Positions 11,769 to 22,588 of a DNA stretch of 64,000 bases are shown here, in pieces. Source of the DNA: Myotis daubentonii (taxonomy: Eukaryota; Chordata; Mammalia; Chiroptera; Vespertilionidae). The notes under the pieces are model-generated. The model was not told where the DNA came from, did no database searches, and saw only the letters and a program-made list of their open reading frames with translations. The translations under genes and the position numbers were made by a program. Position 1 is the first letter of the stretch, and every line of letters starts with the position of its first letter. The stretch lies in the NCBI RefSeq assembly GCF_963259705.1, contig NC_081861.1:70537623-70601622 (forward strand). Reading direction: 5' to 3'.

Positions 11769-12052
11769 TCTATAATAATAAAAGCGTAATATGCTAATTA
11801 CACTGAAGTCCTTTTGGATGACCTTCCAGGGGAAGATGGGGTTGCGAAGGAAGCCCAGGTCCCAGGTGCCTACTGGTGCCAGAGGGAAGCCTGGGCCCCT
11901 GACATCCTGGGTGCCTTCCAGCAGCTGGAGGGAAGCCCAGGTTCTGGGTGCTAGAGGGAAGCCTGGGTACTGGGTGCCAGAGGTAAGCTGATGCCAGTAG
12001 CCAGGGGAAGGAAGGCCTACTCTTGCATGAATTCCATGCATCAGGCCTCTAG
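11769..12052 (+). mobile_element. Helibat, 284 bp
   Basis: Starts TCTATAATAATAAAAGCGTAATATGC after A and ends TTGCATGAATTCCATGCATCAGGCCTCTAG before T, the A/T target typical of Helitrons. The 3' hairpin (TGCATGAATTCCATGCA) is nearly perfect. Interior is short GGGAAGCCCAGG-type repeats. Same subfamily as the copy at 47061-47244. Confidence 0.92.
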
Positions 12053-12395
12053 TTAAGAATATAAGCCAGTCAGAGAAAGATAAATATCACATGATCTCAC
12101 TCATTAATGGAATATAATGAGCAACATAAACTGATAAGCAAAAATAGAACCAGAGTAAGAAGCATTAAACAGACTGTCCAACCTATGAAGGAAGGTGGGG
12201 GTTAAGGGGGAAAGAGATGAAGCAAAGGACTTGTATGCATGCATATGAGCATAACCAATGGACACAGATGGGGGGGTGAGGGCATGTGTTGGGGAGTGGG
12301 GATGGTTGAGGAGAGGTCAAGGGGAAAAACGGAGACTTATTTACTAATATTTGTAATATTTTAAACAATAAAATAAAATTTAAAAAATACATAAA
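12053..12395 (+). mobile_element. 5'-truncated LINE-1 3' end
   Basis: AAGCCAGTCAGAGAAAGATAAATATCACATGATCTCACTCA, then 3' UTR with TGCATGCATATGAGCATAACC, a G-rich stretch and an ACAATAAAATAAAATTT tail. The Helibat sits exactly at its 5' boundary. Confidence 0.88.
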
Positions 12396-12864
12396 TAATG
12401 AAACATTAAAAATAAAATGAATGCAGGATTTTATATTCAATTATTAACTCCTACAAATTCACTTTCATGTTTAATAATTTCAGATTAAAATAATTGTAGG
12501 TTAAAACTCTGATATTCTGTATTATAGTTATAAATGTTGGTTTTGAATTAATTAAAAATATTATTAATCTTCTTTACATATAAATTAAGACATTATATAT
12601 CCTAGAGGTTGGAGTAGATTTACCATGTATTTTTTGTACAGAAAAAAAGTGAAATAATTTCCTTTTTACTACAAAATTACCTGATTTCTTTGTGATTACT
12701 GGAAAATTATTTTAGATCAGGAAATTTTTTTTCTTGGGCAGAGCTTTACCAGATGTTTCAGTGGAAATCTACAAAAACAAGCAAACAACAAAAAAACACA
12801 TTAATGGTTAAACATTCCTTCATCTAATCATGCACTTCAGACAAGCAAACATTTATTTTGTGCC
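12396..12864. other. AT-rich sequence, no assignable feature
   Basis: Low-complexity AT-rich DNA with short purine runs; I see no gene or identifiable repeat. Confidence 0.5.
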
Positions 12865-13187
12865 TCCTACTGCCGGGAGCCGGTCCATGCTTGCTGTTTC
12901 AAGGGACCTAGCATATATGGCATACTGTTCTTAATACGTTTGCTCACCTTCTTGGCACTATGTGTTTTAACCAAGGTCACCTCTCTGAGAAAGGTTGTTT
13001 CCCCAGGTAGGGATTTTCCCCTGAAGTTAGGGAGGCAATAACACACCTTAACTAAGTGCCAGGTGGGTAATTAATCACTTTAACTAAGAACAATCATGTT
13101 TAAGCTACATAATCTTTACTCCCTGGAATGGAGATAAGAAACGCCCTAACCTTTGGAATAGAGATTGATAGGATTGGAATCAACTGG

Positions 13188-13195
13188 TATAAATA
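13188..13195 (+). promoter_or_regulatory. LTR TATA box
   Basis: TATAAATA in GGTATAAATACAGATG. Transcription would be expected to start about 25-30 bp downstream, just before the tandem repeat begins. Position is seen; activity is inferred. Confidence 0.6.
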
Positions 13196-13224
13196 CAGAT
13201 GTAACAAGACAACAGGACACAGAA

Positions 13225-13700
13225 CCTAGACACAAAACCTACGCAGAACCTAGAGACAGAAGAACTTCGCTGGAGAGAACATGGCAAAAGATCCTGGACA
13301 GAAACTGGCCACAGAACCTAGAGACAGAACCTGGATAGAACATGGCAAGAGAACCTGACTAGAACCTGGTGACTTAACCTGGCAAAAGATCCTGGACAGA
13401 ACCTGGCGACAGAACCTGGCAGGAGAACCTGGACAGAACCTGGCGACAGAACCTGGCTGCAAAACCTAGCGAGAGATCATGGCAACAGAACCTGGTAACA
13501 GAACTTGGCAAGAGAACCTGGATAGAACCTGGCTGGAGAACCTGGCGACAGAATTTGGCTGGAGAACCTGGACACAGAACCTGGCTGGAGAACCTAGCGA
13601 GAGAACATGGCTAGAGAACCTAGACACAGAACTTGGCTGGAGATCTTAGACAGAACTTGGGTGGAGATCCTAGCCAGAACTTGGCTAGAGATCCTGGCTA
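13225..13700 (+). repeat. Minisatellite of about 13 bp in the LTR
   Basis: More than 25 imperfect units built on AGAACCTGG followed by ACAG, CGAC, CTGG or CAAG. Unit order is irregular, with higher-order pairs (AGAACCTGGACAG + AGAACCTGGCGAC). It lies in what should be the R/U5 or leader segment of the LTR. Confidence 0.9.
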
Positions 13701-13807
13701 GGCTGCTGATCAACTGAACACTGTCTCCGTGTCATTCCTTCTTCGCCAACTCCGTCCACACCTTTGGGGACCCCTGGACCTGCTGGGGTTGGACCCCAGC
13801 ACCCTAC

Positions 13808-13993
13808 ATACCAGGTATTATACTAAGCTTAATGTATATGAAAATTATTTTATGAGATGAAACTGTGACAAGAAAGTTTACGGCTTTGACTTGTGTTTTT
13901 GTAACACCAAAAGAGCAAGAAAATCAGGTACCTTTTGGTATGTGGGAGTAATTATTGGACTTTTGCCTGCCATTCCAAATCAGGTACCTAGTG
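13808..13993. other. Unassigned AT-rich sequence
   Basis: Short stretch between two solo LTRs; contains two CAGGTACC motifs (13927, 13981) but no gene that I can support. Confidence 0.4.
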
Positions 13994-13997
13994 ATAG

Positions 13998-14393
13998 TGT
14001 TATGGGTTAGCTCAGCGAGATAGACCACCGACTCAGAATTTAAATTTTAAGAGCCTTTATTAAGCTGACCAGCTGACTGCTAGCCGTGTCCTTCCCATAA
14101 GAGCCCACAGCTTGCAGTGCAGAACAAGAGTACAGCAAGACCTTTTATCTGCAACACTACAAAGTATTTTTTTTAAAAAAGAAAAAACAAACTGCAAAGC
14201 GGTTCATTAGCCGTTCCTGGTACTGGCAGGGTAAAAAGTTTACATAAAATTTATGAGTAGGGTCACACCGGGCTGGGTTCAATCATAACACATTGCTTTT
14301 TTAGCAAGATAATTAGCAATTTTTCTCTCCCATGGTCCCTGCCCCTCAGCCTACTTAGTAATTCTTTTTTGTCAGGCCCCTGCCCTTAGCACA
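13998..14393 (-). mobile_element. Solo LTR, class I type (4-bp duplication), reverse
   Basis: On the reverse strand it runs TGTGCTAAGGGCAGGGG ... AATAAAGGCTC ... CCCATAACA, i.e. TG...CA with a polyadenylation signal about 50 bp before the end. It is flanked by an exact 4-bp duplication ATAG (13994-13997 and 14394-14397), as in gammaretrovirus-like ERVs. 396 bp, no internal region. Confidence 0.75.
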
Positions 14394-14397
14394 ATAG

Positions 14398-14845
14398 TGG
14401 TTGTGGTAGGGATACGTATGAGAAGGAGTGTTCAGAATTCTACAATAATCTTGAGTATTTACATATGGAAGTGATTATTTGGTCAATAAACTGTTTTATT
14501 GACAAAACAACAAAATCAACAAACAAACAAAAAAGTAAATGTGTGTTTTTCCCTTATTGAAATAATCTGAGTTTTGTGGGGGTTTTGTTTGTTTGTTTGT
14601 TTTTTTGTATCACAAAGGTTCAGATAGACATAGGAGGTTTTGCTCTATTTTGGTTTTTTAAATAAGTATTTTTCTTATTTCACTGCTGTCTCACCTGATT
14701 TAAAGATAACACTAAACTGAAACAAAGGCCTATATTTTCTAAAGGCAATTGAAAGAATTTATTCAAAAAATGAAAAAGTTTACACTCTAATTTTATTTTA
14801 AGAGTTTCATAAGCTGGAGGGGAATGTTTTAAAAAGAAATACAGA
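14398..14845. other. AT-rich sequence, no assignable feature
   Basis: Includes a GTTTGTTTGTTTG run near 14590 and A-rich tracts; no gene seen. Confidence 0.5.
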
Positions 14846-15066
14846 CCCTAGCTGGTATGGCTTGGTGGATAGAGTGTCGGCCTGTGGACTGAAAGGTCCC
14901 AGGTTTGGTTCCAGTCAAGGGCACATGCCCAATTTGCAGGCTCGATCCCCAGTGGGGGGCGTCCAGGAGGCAGCTGTTCAGTGATTCTCTCTCATCATTG
15001 ATGTTTCTATGTCTCTTTCCCTCTCCCTTCCTCTCTGAAATCAATAAAAAATATATTTTTAAAAAA
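14846..15066 (+). mobile_element. VES SINE
   Basis: CCCTAGCTGGTATGGCTTGGTGGATAGAG head, GGTTCCAGTC box-B region, GAGGCAGCTG, pyrimidine-rich CTCTTTCCCTC tract and AAATCAATAAAAAATAT tail. Near-duplicate flanks AAAGAAATACAGA / AAAGAAAGACAGA. Confidence 0.93.
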
Positions 15067-15480
15067 GAAAGACAGATACATAGTACTCAGTTCTCCTTTG
15101 ATGAGTGTGACGAGGTACACTCATCTATTACCACTCTGTTTCTACCCAAAAACTTTGCCTAGGTACCAGTTTCTGGTCATCATAAACTTCCATTCAGAGC
15201 AACACAGTGTTTTCTGGGCCCAGGACTACCCTAGTATCCCTTTAAAATGATATTTAATTTTTGTAGTGTCCATAAATTTATACATTCTTTGCCATTTGTT
15301 TTCCATATACAGCACCATCTGCTCCTTAGATTCCCAAAGGTCTGTTTGATGTGTTTTACCTTCCATTCCAGAAAAGTACCAGTTGTGCTTCCAGGTCTCT
15401 GGAGTACCAGCAGGAACACACATTTTTACCAGTAATGGCATAATGAGACACATCACACACTTTCCTAACAACTGAGACTC
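15067..15480. other. Unassigned sequence left of the provirus
   Basis: No repeat recognised. The overlapping frames on both strands at 15226-15471 are short and lack motifs. It ends in the provirus target TTGCCT. Confidence 0.45.
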
Positions 15481-15486
15481 TTGCCT

Positions 15487-15908
15487 TGTGGGAAACTGTT
15501 TATTGCCTTCACTATCTGATAAGCATAGACAGAGACCCGCCCCCCCCCCCCCCCAAGGCTGGGTGCCTTTGAAGCCCTAGCAAAAGGTCGGAGCTAGGCG
15601 CCACCTCTGCTTGTCCAGACACTGGTAGCTGAAACTACTCCCCCATTTATTATTATGTAAATCCTTGCTGATGGGCTAGTCTGCTTGTTACTAGGGTGTC
15701 ACCTGCCTAAGGGCTATGCTATGGGGGCATCCCAGATCAATAAAAGCTTGGTGAGGCCTGAGCACGGAGGAAGTCCTTCGGGACTTGCCGCCTGGTCCCC
15801 CAATATTGCAAAATTATCTCGTGTCTTTTTCTCTCATTTGTTGTGCGGCTCCTCTTTCAGATACCGAACCCTACTCCACGCAGAACTTGGAGGGAGTCTT
15901 ACACAACA
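15487..15908 (+). repeat. 5' LTR of provirus
   Basis: TGTGGGAAACTG ... TTACACAACA, 422 bp. A 15-base C run near 15540 is absent from the 3' copy. Polyadenylation signal AATAAA at 15739-15744; the R-U5 part is GC-richer. Confidence 0.93.
15739..15744 (+). terminator. LTR polyadenylation signal
   Basis: AATAAA in CAGATCAATAAAAGCTTGG, repeated at 26324-26329 in the 3' LTR, where it would end the viral transcript. Confidence 0.75.
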
Positions 15909-15910
15909 TC

Positions 15911-15928
15911 TGGCGCCCGACGGGTAAT
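15911..15928 (+). other. Primer binding site, tRNA-Lys type
   Basis: TGGCGCCCGACGGG, two bases after the LTR end. The first nine or ten bases match the 3' end complement of lysine tRNA used by betaretroviruses and lentiviruses; the later bases diverge. Confidence 0.75.
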
Positions 15929-16542
15929 CTGGAAGTGCAGGGCTCGCTGGAGCGAGAAAAGGAAGTTTTCACCAAAAAGGTGTGGAAAACTCACCGGAAA
16001 AAGGTGAGGGGAATTCTATGGCATGCAATGCCCAGGATCAACTACAGAAGCCCGGGTCTGTAAGTACACTGGGAACGTTTTCTTAACCAGGCTAACAAAC
16101 GGGGCAGGATTTGGCTTTAAAAAAGTAGATTCAGCTTTAAAAAGGTATATTTGGCTTTTAAAAAAGTAAGAAACTTTATTATAGACTTTTGATTTGCATG
16201 CTTAAGGAGTTAAAATTTTAGAAGGCAATATCTTATAGTTTTTGCATGTTATTATAGAACATAACCCTTGGTTTCTTGAAAAAGGTACATTAGATCTTAA
16301 AAGTTTGCCAAAAAGTTAATCAGAACTTGCCAAAAATTGTTTCCCCTCGTGGAACACGGCATTTCATTTCCTAGAGGCTTTAGGATAGGTCAAGGAGGAT
16401 GGATCTCCTCCCCCTTGCACCCACCACTCCTTAAGAGGAGCAGAAAGAAAAGAAAAAATGGGAGGAATGGCCTTCATGGCTCCCTCCACCTCCATGTCCT
16501 AATCCTGAAATGTTTAATTCTCCATTAATAGAATCACCTGTG
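15929..16542 (+). other. Proviral leader and possible gag remnant
   Basis: Two good splice-donor matches: AAAAAG|GTGAGG at 16004 and TCT|GTAAGT at 16060. The following part has a GGCTTTAAAAAAGTA motif three times near 16110-16165. A proline-rich translation just before the HAL1 insertion (about 16480-16540) could be a gag scrap, but there is no usable frame. Confidence 0.5.
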
Positions 16543-17244
16543 GGAGAACCAAGATGGCGGCATAGGTTAATGCCGGAGTTTGCTGCTTTGAACAACTACT
16601 TCAAAAGTGAAACTAAAACACGGAACGGACATCACCCAGAACCACAGGAACGCTGGCTGAGTGGAAGTCCTACAACTAGGAGGAAAGAGAAACGCACACG
16701 GACACTCAGAGGAGGCGCAGTGCTGAAGTCAAATTCTGAGGTGCGGAGTGCGCGGAGCGGGCTGGCGGCCGAGGGCGCGGTTGGCGTTTTCAATCGGGAG
16801 GGAGTCACAGACTCTGAGCACCAGATCCAGGCGAGTCTTTAGGGACCCAGACTCAAAGGGAGAAGCGGGACTGTCTGGCTTCGGTCAGAGCGAGTGCAGC
16901 TTTCTCTCCGAGCTTTGCAGCGTGTGCTGGGACTCGGAGAGGCAGAGCCCCTGGGGACAGGACTGAAAGCCGCCATAACTGCTCTCTCCGGCCCACCCTG
17001 TTGATCCTGTGCGACCCGCCCCGCCCAAGCCCTGCACAGAGGCATTTGCCGGATAGCCTCAGGCAAAGGCTAGATTAGCACCTCCCTAGGGGACAGAAGT
17101 TCTCCTCACTGCTGACACAGCTGATTCTCATAGCCACTTGGCCTGGAGGTCAAACCCTCCCTGGAATTAGCTACAACAATCAAGATTTATCTATAAGACT
17201 GCGAACAAAGACCACTAGGGGGTGCACCAAGGAAGCATAACAAA

Positions 17245-18066
17245 ATGCGGAGACAAAGAAACAGGACAAAATTGTCAATGGAAGAAATAGAGTTCAGAAC
17301 CACACTTTTAAGGTCTCTCAAGAACTGTTTACAAGCTGCCGATAAACTTAATGAGATCTACACAAAAACTAATAAGACCCTCGATCTTATATTGGGGAAC
17401 CAACTAGAAATTAAGCACACACGGACTGAAATAACGAATATTATACAGACGCCCGACAGCAGACCAGAGGAGCACAAGAATCAAGTCAATGATTTGAAAT
17501 GCGAGGAAGCAAAAAACATCCAACTGGAAAAGCAAAATGAAAAAAGAATCCAAAAATGCGAGGATAGTGTAAGGAGCCTCTGGGACAGCTTCAAGCGTAC
17601 CAACATCAGAATTATAGGGGTGCCAGAAGACGAGAGAGAGCAAGATATTGAAAACCTATTTGAAGAAATAATGACAGAAAACTTCCCCCACCTGGTGAAA
17701 GAAATGGACTTACAGGTCCAAGAAGCGCGAAGAACCCCAAACAAAAGGAATCCAAAGAGGACCACACCAAGACACATCATCATTAAAATGCCAAGAGCAA
17801 AAGATAAAGAGAGAATCTTAAAAACAGCAAGAGAAAGAAACTCAGTTACCTACAAGGGAATACCCATACGACTGTCAGCTGATTTCTCAACAGAAACTTT
17901 GCAGGCCAGAAGGGAGTGGCAAGAAATATTCAAAGTGATGAATACCAAGAACCTACAACCAAGATTACTTTATCCAGCAAAGCTATCATTCAGAACTGAA
18001 GGTCAGATAAAGAGCTTCACAGATAAGGAAAAGCTAAAGGAGTTCATCACCACCAAACCAGGATGA
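17245..18066 (+). CDS. LINE-1 ORF1-type protein (HAL1 copy A), 273 aa
   Basis: RNA-binding chaperone that packages L1-family RNA. The protein starts MRRQRNRTKLS, the same start as the other two copies here. Residues about 20-110 are a charged helical coiled-coil region (trimerisation), about 115-205 the RRM with IRIIGVPED and RHIIIKM as the two RNP-like strands, then VTYKG, LSADFS and LQARREW at the start of the C-terminal domain. Against copy B (282 aa) it ends nine residues early because TTA became TGA after TTKPG (18064-18066), removing LYEMLKGIL. Otherwise it is open, as expected for a recent insertion. No ORF2 follows, so any retrotransposition needs a donor L1. Confidence 0.88.
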   Translation: MRRQRNRTKLSMEEIEFRTTLLRSLKNCLQAADKLNEIYTKTNKTLDLILGNQLEIKHTRTEITNIIQTPDSRPEEHKNQVNDLKCEEAKNIQLEKQNEKRIQKCEDSVRSLWDSFKRTNIRIIGVPEDEREQDIENLFEEIMTENFPHLVKEMDLQVQEARRTPNKRNPKRTTPRHIIIKMPRAKDKERILKTARERNSVTYKGIPIRLSADFSTETLQARREWQEIFKVMNTKNLQPRLLYPAKLSFRTEGQIKSFTDKEKLKEFITTKPG

Positions 18067-18324
18067 TATGAAATGCTGAAAGGTATCCTTTAAGAAGAGG
18101 AAGAGGAAGAAAAAGGTAAAGATACAAATTATGAACAACAAATATGCATCTATCAACAAGTGAATCTAAGAATCAAGTGAATAAATAATCTGATGAACAG
18201 AATGAACTGGTGATTATAATAGAATCAGGGACATAGAAAGGGAATGGACTGACTATTCTTGGGGGGGAAAGGGGTGTGGGAGATGTGGGAAGAGACTGGA
18301 CAAAAATCGTGCACCTATGGATGA

Positions 18325-18390
18325 GGACAGTGGGTGGGGAGTGAGGGCGGAGGGTGGGGCGGGAACTGGGAGGAGGGGAGTTATGGGAGG
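18325..18390 (+). other. G-quadruplex-prone tract in HAL1 3' UTR
   Basis: Runs TGGGTGGGGAGTGAGGGCGG and onward with at least eight G-tracts of three or more within about 65 bp. The mirror tract is at about 22630-22700 in copy B. Confidence 0.65.
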
Positions 18391-18479
18391 GAAAAAAAAA
18401 GGAACAAATGTAATAATCTGAACAATAAAGATTTAATTTAAAAAAAAATAAATAAATAAAAAGAAAAATAAAAAAAAAA

Positions 18480-20400
18480 AATAGAATCACCTGTGCAAAA
18501 AGGCCAACTTATAAAGAAATTGGAATATTAAAAGGTACTCTTTTAAATCAGGCTGAAAAAAAAAAAAGAGTGCCATGGTCATCTTAATGTGGTTTCTTGT
18601 CCAAATTAAAATCTTAATTTGTATTTGGAATCTAAAATCTGTAATAAGAAATGAAACCCTGCTGCCGAGTCTGCCTCTGGTGTGGAGAGATTCAAAGGTG
18701 GCAGGAAAGGGCAGAGCTATAAGCTCTCCCACAGTGAGATTACTTAATGTTTTATTTAAAAATTACCGGAGAACATCTTATGACAACCAAACTTTGGCTA
18801 AGATAACCTTGGGTGCTAGCCATTGCTTTAGAAAGCGAAATAGAGAAAAACTTAAAATGTCCTTTTCAATTAAGCATGACTTTGGGAAAAATACGCCATC
18901 TGAGTCATTTGCTGAAACTTCCCCCAAAAGCAGATGTGGGGAAAGGGAAGAAGGAGCATGTGGCGATTCAGTGTGGATGCCCCCTCCCCACGTATTCTAA
19001 AATTAAAGTCCTTCTTGTAATTGAAAAGCTTTTACAAATTTATAAATGCATCTGGGATTTTTGTGCACATGTAAAGGGAAAAGACCAGCTTAAAAACGAG
19101 TGCACATAGTTTTGAGCTGAACTTGACCTTTTGTTGTGTACAGAATAAAAACCCAAGACTGTTTTGGCCTTAAATATGGCGGAGATGAACCTGAGAAAGA
19201 AATGCAGGCTGTTTTCCCAAGGCAATTTAAAGTAGCTCTTTTGAAATTTCCTGCCCTGAGGCAAGTACCACCAGGAAGTTGATAGTCAAGTTTACATTGA
19301 GTAGCTATGGTTTTGCTTCTTGACTTCCCCAGCAGGAAAATTATGACCATTTTGAAATTTAGCAGCTATGCCAGGCTTATTGGCTGGAAACTTAAAACTT
19401 TTAAGTTCAAATCATCTAAAAGTATTGAGATTTACAATACTGAAATGTTGATCTGAGTATGCCTAGTATGAAGTCTAGAAGATAGAAGTTAATCTATTAA
19501 TTGAAAATGCCTTATATTTTATTTGAAATGTATCCTTAAATGCAAAAGTATTGATTTGAAAAATGCTAAGTATTTAATTTGCTACCTAAGATTTAAAGCT
19601 CTGAAAGTTTAAGGTGCAAATTGAATCAGGAGAAAATTAAATATATAATGTATAACTTGTTTTTGAAAAAATAAAATGTGTTTTCCCTTAAATGATTAAG
19701 GATTCAAAATATATTACTTCTTGATCTGATTTAAAAAAAGAGGATTAATTTTTAAGATCTCAACTGAAATTTTTAATACAAAAACCAGTTTAAATTTGAT
19801 TAATATTCTTTAAGATAATTATAAAGGGTATAAACAGCTAATGAGATTTCTGTTTGTCTACAATATAATGTTGGCCATCCACCTTTTAAGGATTTTGGTT
19901 TGCTCTTCCATTGTTTATTGTGAGAATAAGGAAATCATCTTTTCTGTCAGAGAACAGTGTAGAAAGCCACAATGTTGAGCTGTGGGACTTGTCAACTGCC
20001 ATGTTGGCCGCATGTTTTACAACGTCCCTGGGGGCCGCCATCTTGAAACAGCAAAGGCCCCGCCCTCTGATTTAGCCAATCACAAAAGGAATGTCGTCTC
20101 ACTGAGGCAGGATGGAATTTCAGGGGTGGAGCTTTAAGGCAGAATTTCACTACAGAAATGCAGATGGGGCAGACAGTGTTTCTAATCTCTTAAATCTAGA
20201 AAACCCTGCTTTCCTTAAACTAAGGACAATTAAAGGTTATATGTTCCCTCCCTAAACAAAAGTTAAATAGCTTATGTCAAAGCATTAAAAGGGACTGATA
20301 ACAGTTATCCAATTTCTGTGACTCCAGCCAAAATTTTAAAACCAGTTTAAATTTAACTGATATCTCTTAATAATTATAATAAGTATATAATTTTTAAATC

Positions 20401-20446
<46 letters not shown>

Positions 20447-21315
20447 TTGATGGTCTTTCAAGTTGGATTTCAAAACTATAATCAAGGAATGACTTTGAGA
20501 AATTTCATGGGTCCTGAAATGTTTTCAAAAGTTTATTCTCTCTTTTTAAAGGACACTTGAAATCACATGGAAAGCTTTATCAAATAAAAATTAATGAATA
20601 TATTTTAAGTTTTTTCCTCTGAGAAAGGGCAAAACAAGTTATTTTGTTTAATATTTATTAAAATACAGCAGTGAAATTTTAAGATATAATTTGAAAAAAC
20701 AAAAGCTCCTCACTACTGCATTTTAAATTAGGCTGGAAGTGGTTCAGCATTTGCCCCTTGTGAATCAGAAGTTTACTAACTACTAAATTTACTTGCTTTG
20801 CTTTCTAAAAAATACTTACTTCAACTACTATCCTTGTAAGCAATTGAATCCTAGTAAAGTAAATTCTTCTGAAAAGGTTACTGAAGGCTTCCCATGATTC
20901 CTCTGTATATGCAAATAAGCCAATGGGTATACACTTTAAAAATATAATTGCTAACATTTACAGATTGTTGTTAAAATACTAAATCTGACAATAATTAGTC
21001 ACCATGAATGAAAAATCACTTGAAATATATAGCTTTTTGAAAGTATTTGTTAAAATCTCAAAAGGCAACCATGTTCCTTACATTTGTTGCTTCTGTGAGA
21101 AAGAAAGCTGTCTGCAAGGAAATAAAAAGAGGTTTCCTTCAGATCTCTAACTAAAATTAAAAATCAATATATTGGGCCTCATAAGCTAAATTAAATAATT
21201 TGTGTTTTGCCTCCTTAAACAAAGTTTATGTAAATTTACTTAAAGACTAATATCAGAAATTTAATTAATGTCATTTACTGTCCATAACTTAGGACAAGTA
21301 AAGTTAAAAGAATAA
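18480..21315 (+). other. Non-coding proviral interior
   Basis: 2.8 kb of AT-rich DNA where gag, pro and RT would be expected, without a usable frame. A GC-richer pocket at 19980-20110 has GGCCGCCATCTTGAAACAG and CCAATCACAAAAGG (CCAAT-like), more like regulatory DNA than gag. (TA)n at 20401-20446. I cannot identify a source. Confidence 0.6.
20401..20446. repeat. (TA)n microsatellite
   Basis: Interrupted AT/ATAC run inside the proviral interior. Confidence 0.9.
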
Positions 21316-21894
21316 ATGTTATTTCAAACTGACTTAAATTGGCAAATTGGGCTAAGTGGATATTCAGGGGAACTTAGCTGTCACCTATTAAAATATAAAC
21401 TACTACAATTTTTATATAAGACCTCCATCATTATACCAAAAAACACTAGGCAGGAACCAATTCCTAGAGCTTTAACTGTTTTTACTGATGGTTCATCAAA
21501 TGGGAAAGCTGCCTATCATACTATAAATTCTGACCAAGTCATACTGACCAGTCATACCTCTGTGCAAAGAATTGAATTAAAAGCTATTAAGGCTGCGTTG
21601 CAAGATTTCCAACAGCCTGTTAACATAATTTCTGATTCCTCTTATGCTTCGGGCCTAGTAAGTAGAATTGAAACTGCCCGGTTGAAATGGCTTAGTGACC
21701 AAAGTTTATTCTTACTATTTAAGCAAGTTCAACAGATTGTGCAGCAGAGAAAATACCCTTTTTATATCACCCTCATCAGGGCTCACAGCATATTACCTAG
21801 CCCATTAATTAAGGGAAATGCGCATGCTGATCAATTGGTTGCTTTATTAAAAGAGGCTTCAGAGTCTCATCAGCTTTTAAAAATCCCAACTTGA
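21316..21894 (+). pseudogene. Retroviral RNase H domain (pol fragment)
   Basis: An isolated 192-codon frame. Residues about 50-185 form a retroviral RNase H, which degrades the RNA strand of the RNA-DNA hybrid during reverse transcription. The four acidic metal ligands are visible: D in FTDGSS, E in RIELKAI, D in ISDSSYA and D in GNAHADQ; the LIRAHS segment before the last is betaretrovirus-like. The start methionine is arbitrary, since RT sequence should precede it and does not. The frame stops shortly after the domain, where integrase should begin. It is an embedded remnant of pol, not a free-standing gene; the intact catalytic set suggests youth or little time for decay. Confidence 0.85.
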
Positions 21895-22574
21895 AAAACA
21901 AAAAAGGGGGATGATGGAGAAATCACCTACAGGTAGGCTGCACCTAGCTTTAACTACTCTAAATTTTCTCACTTGTGATGCTAATGGAAAGACACCTATG
22001 GAGCTACATTGGTGTCAGAATAAAAGGAACAGCCCAGAGACCACCTGGGGCACGGTAAAGTGAAGTATGGTAACAATTAATTCAGGTTAAAACTATAAGT
22101 TTCATATGTCTTAGAAGGCACATTTTTCCTTTACCTGGGAAGGACAACACAGCTATCCCAAGTTCAGAGGGCTCCAGTTAGAATGTCAACTCAGGGTTCT
22201 GGAGACCCAAAACTGCATAAGTGCCTAAGTTTAACCCAGGCCACTCAAGGGTTCTAGACCCAAAACTGTAATTTAGATAACATGCCTAAGTTTAACCTAG
22301 GTTACCCAAGGACTATAGATAATGTGTTCATCCAAAACTGTAATTTAGATAGCATACTGTCTCTGCTTCTGTAAATTTCTTCTTTTTTTTTTTTTTTTTT
22401 GAAAACTAGGTTCCTCATTCCAAACCTTGAGACAGCCAGTTTAGAAAATTAAGTTGTCTTTGACCTAGAACAAAGAATATTCTTACATGGTATTATTCTA
22501 CAAGTTTTATTAATAATTTTTGATGCTTTACAACAGTATATTGTGCATTTATCCCAAACAAACTTACAAATAAT
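21895..22574 (+). other. Proviral sequence after RNase H
   Basis: AAAAAGGGGGATGATGG (a polypurine-like tract) opens a block with TAGCTTTAACTACTCTAAATTTTC, GTGATGCTAATGGAAAGACACCTATGG and GGTGTCAGAATAAAAGGAA. A diverged second copy of this block lies at about 25485-25680. No integrase or env frame. Confidence 0.55.
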
Positions 22575-22588
22575 TCAATTAATATTTA

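Larger units (their letters stand above)
12871..13801 (+). mobile_element. Solo LTR, class II ERV type, with internal minisatellite
   Basis: Begins TGCCGGGAGCCGG and ends GGACCCCAGCA, so it has TG...CA termini. It is flanked by near-identical 6-bp sites TCCTAC (12865-12870) and CCCTAC (13802-13807), the duplication size of class II (betaretrovirus-like) ERVs. A TATA box lies at 13188. No internal retroviral sequence adjoins it, so it is a solo LTR left by recombination. The part downstream of the TATA box is expanded by a 13-bp-type repeat, which makes the LTR unusually long (931 bp). Confidence 0.8.
16543..18479 (+). mobile_element. HAL1-like element (LINE-1 with ORF1 only), copy A
   Basis: Full insertion bounded by a 16-bp exact duplication AATAGAATCACCTGTG (16527-16542 and 18480-18495). 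Structure: 5' UTR starting GGAGAACCAAGATGGCGGC (YY1-like site), ORF1 at 17245, then directly a G-rich 3' UTR (18240-18390) and ACAATAAAGATTTAATTT tail. No ORF2 sequence is present. This matches the known half-L1 (HAL1) architecture, which depends on L1 ORF2 protein in trans. It is younger than the provirus it sits in. Confidence 0.9.

Noticed and set aside
13225..13700. CRISPR-like direct repeats
   Set aside because: Units of about 13 bp with no unique spacers, within an LTR of a mammalian genome.
14846..15066. tRNA gene at VES SINE heads
   Set aside because: Only the A and B box regions are tRNA-like; no full cloverleaf, and the body and A tail are SINE.
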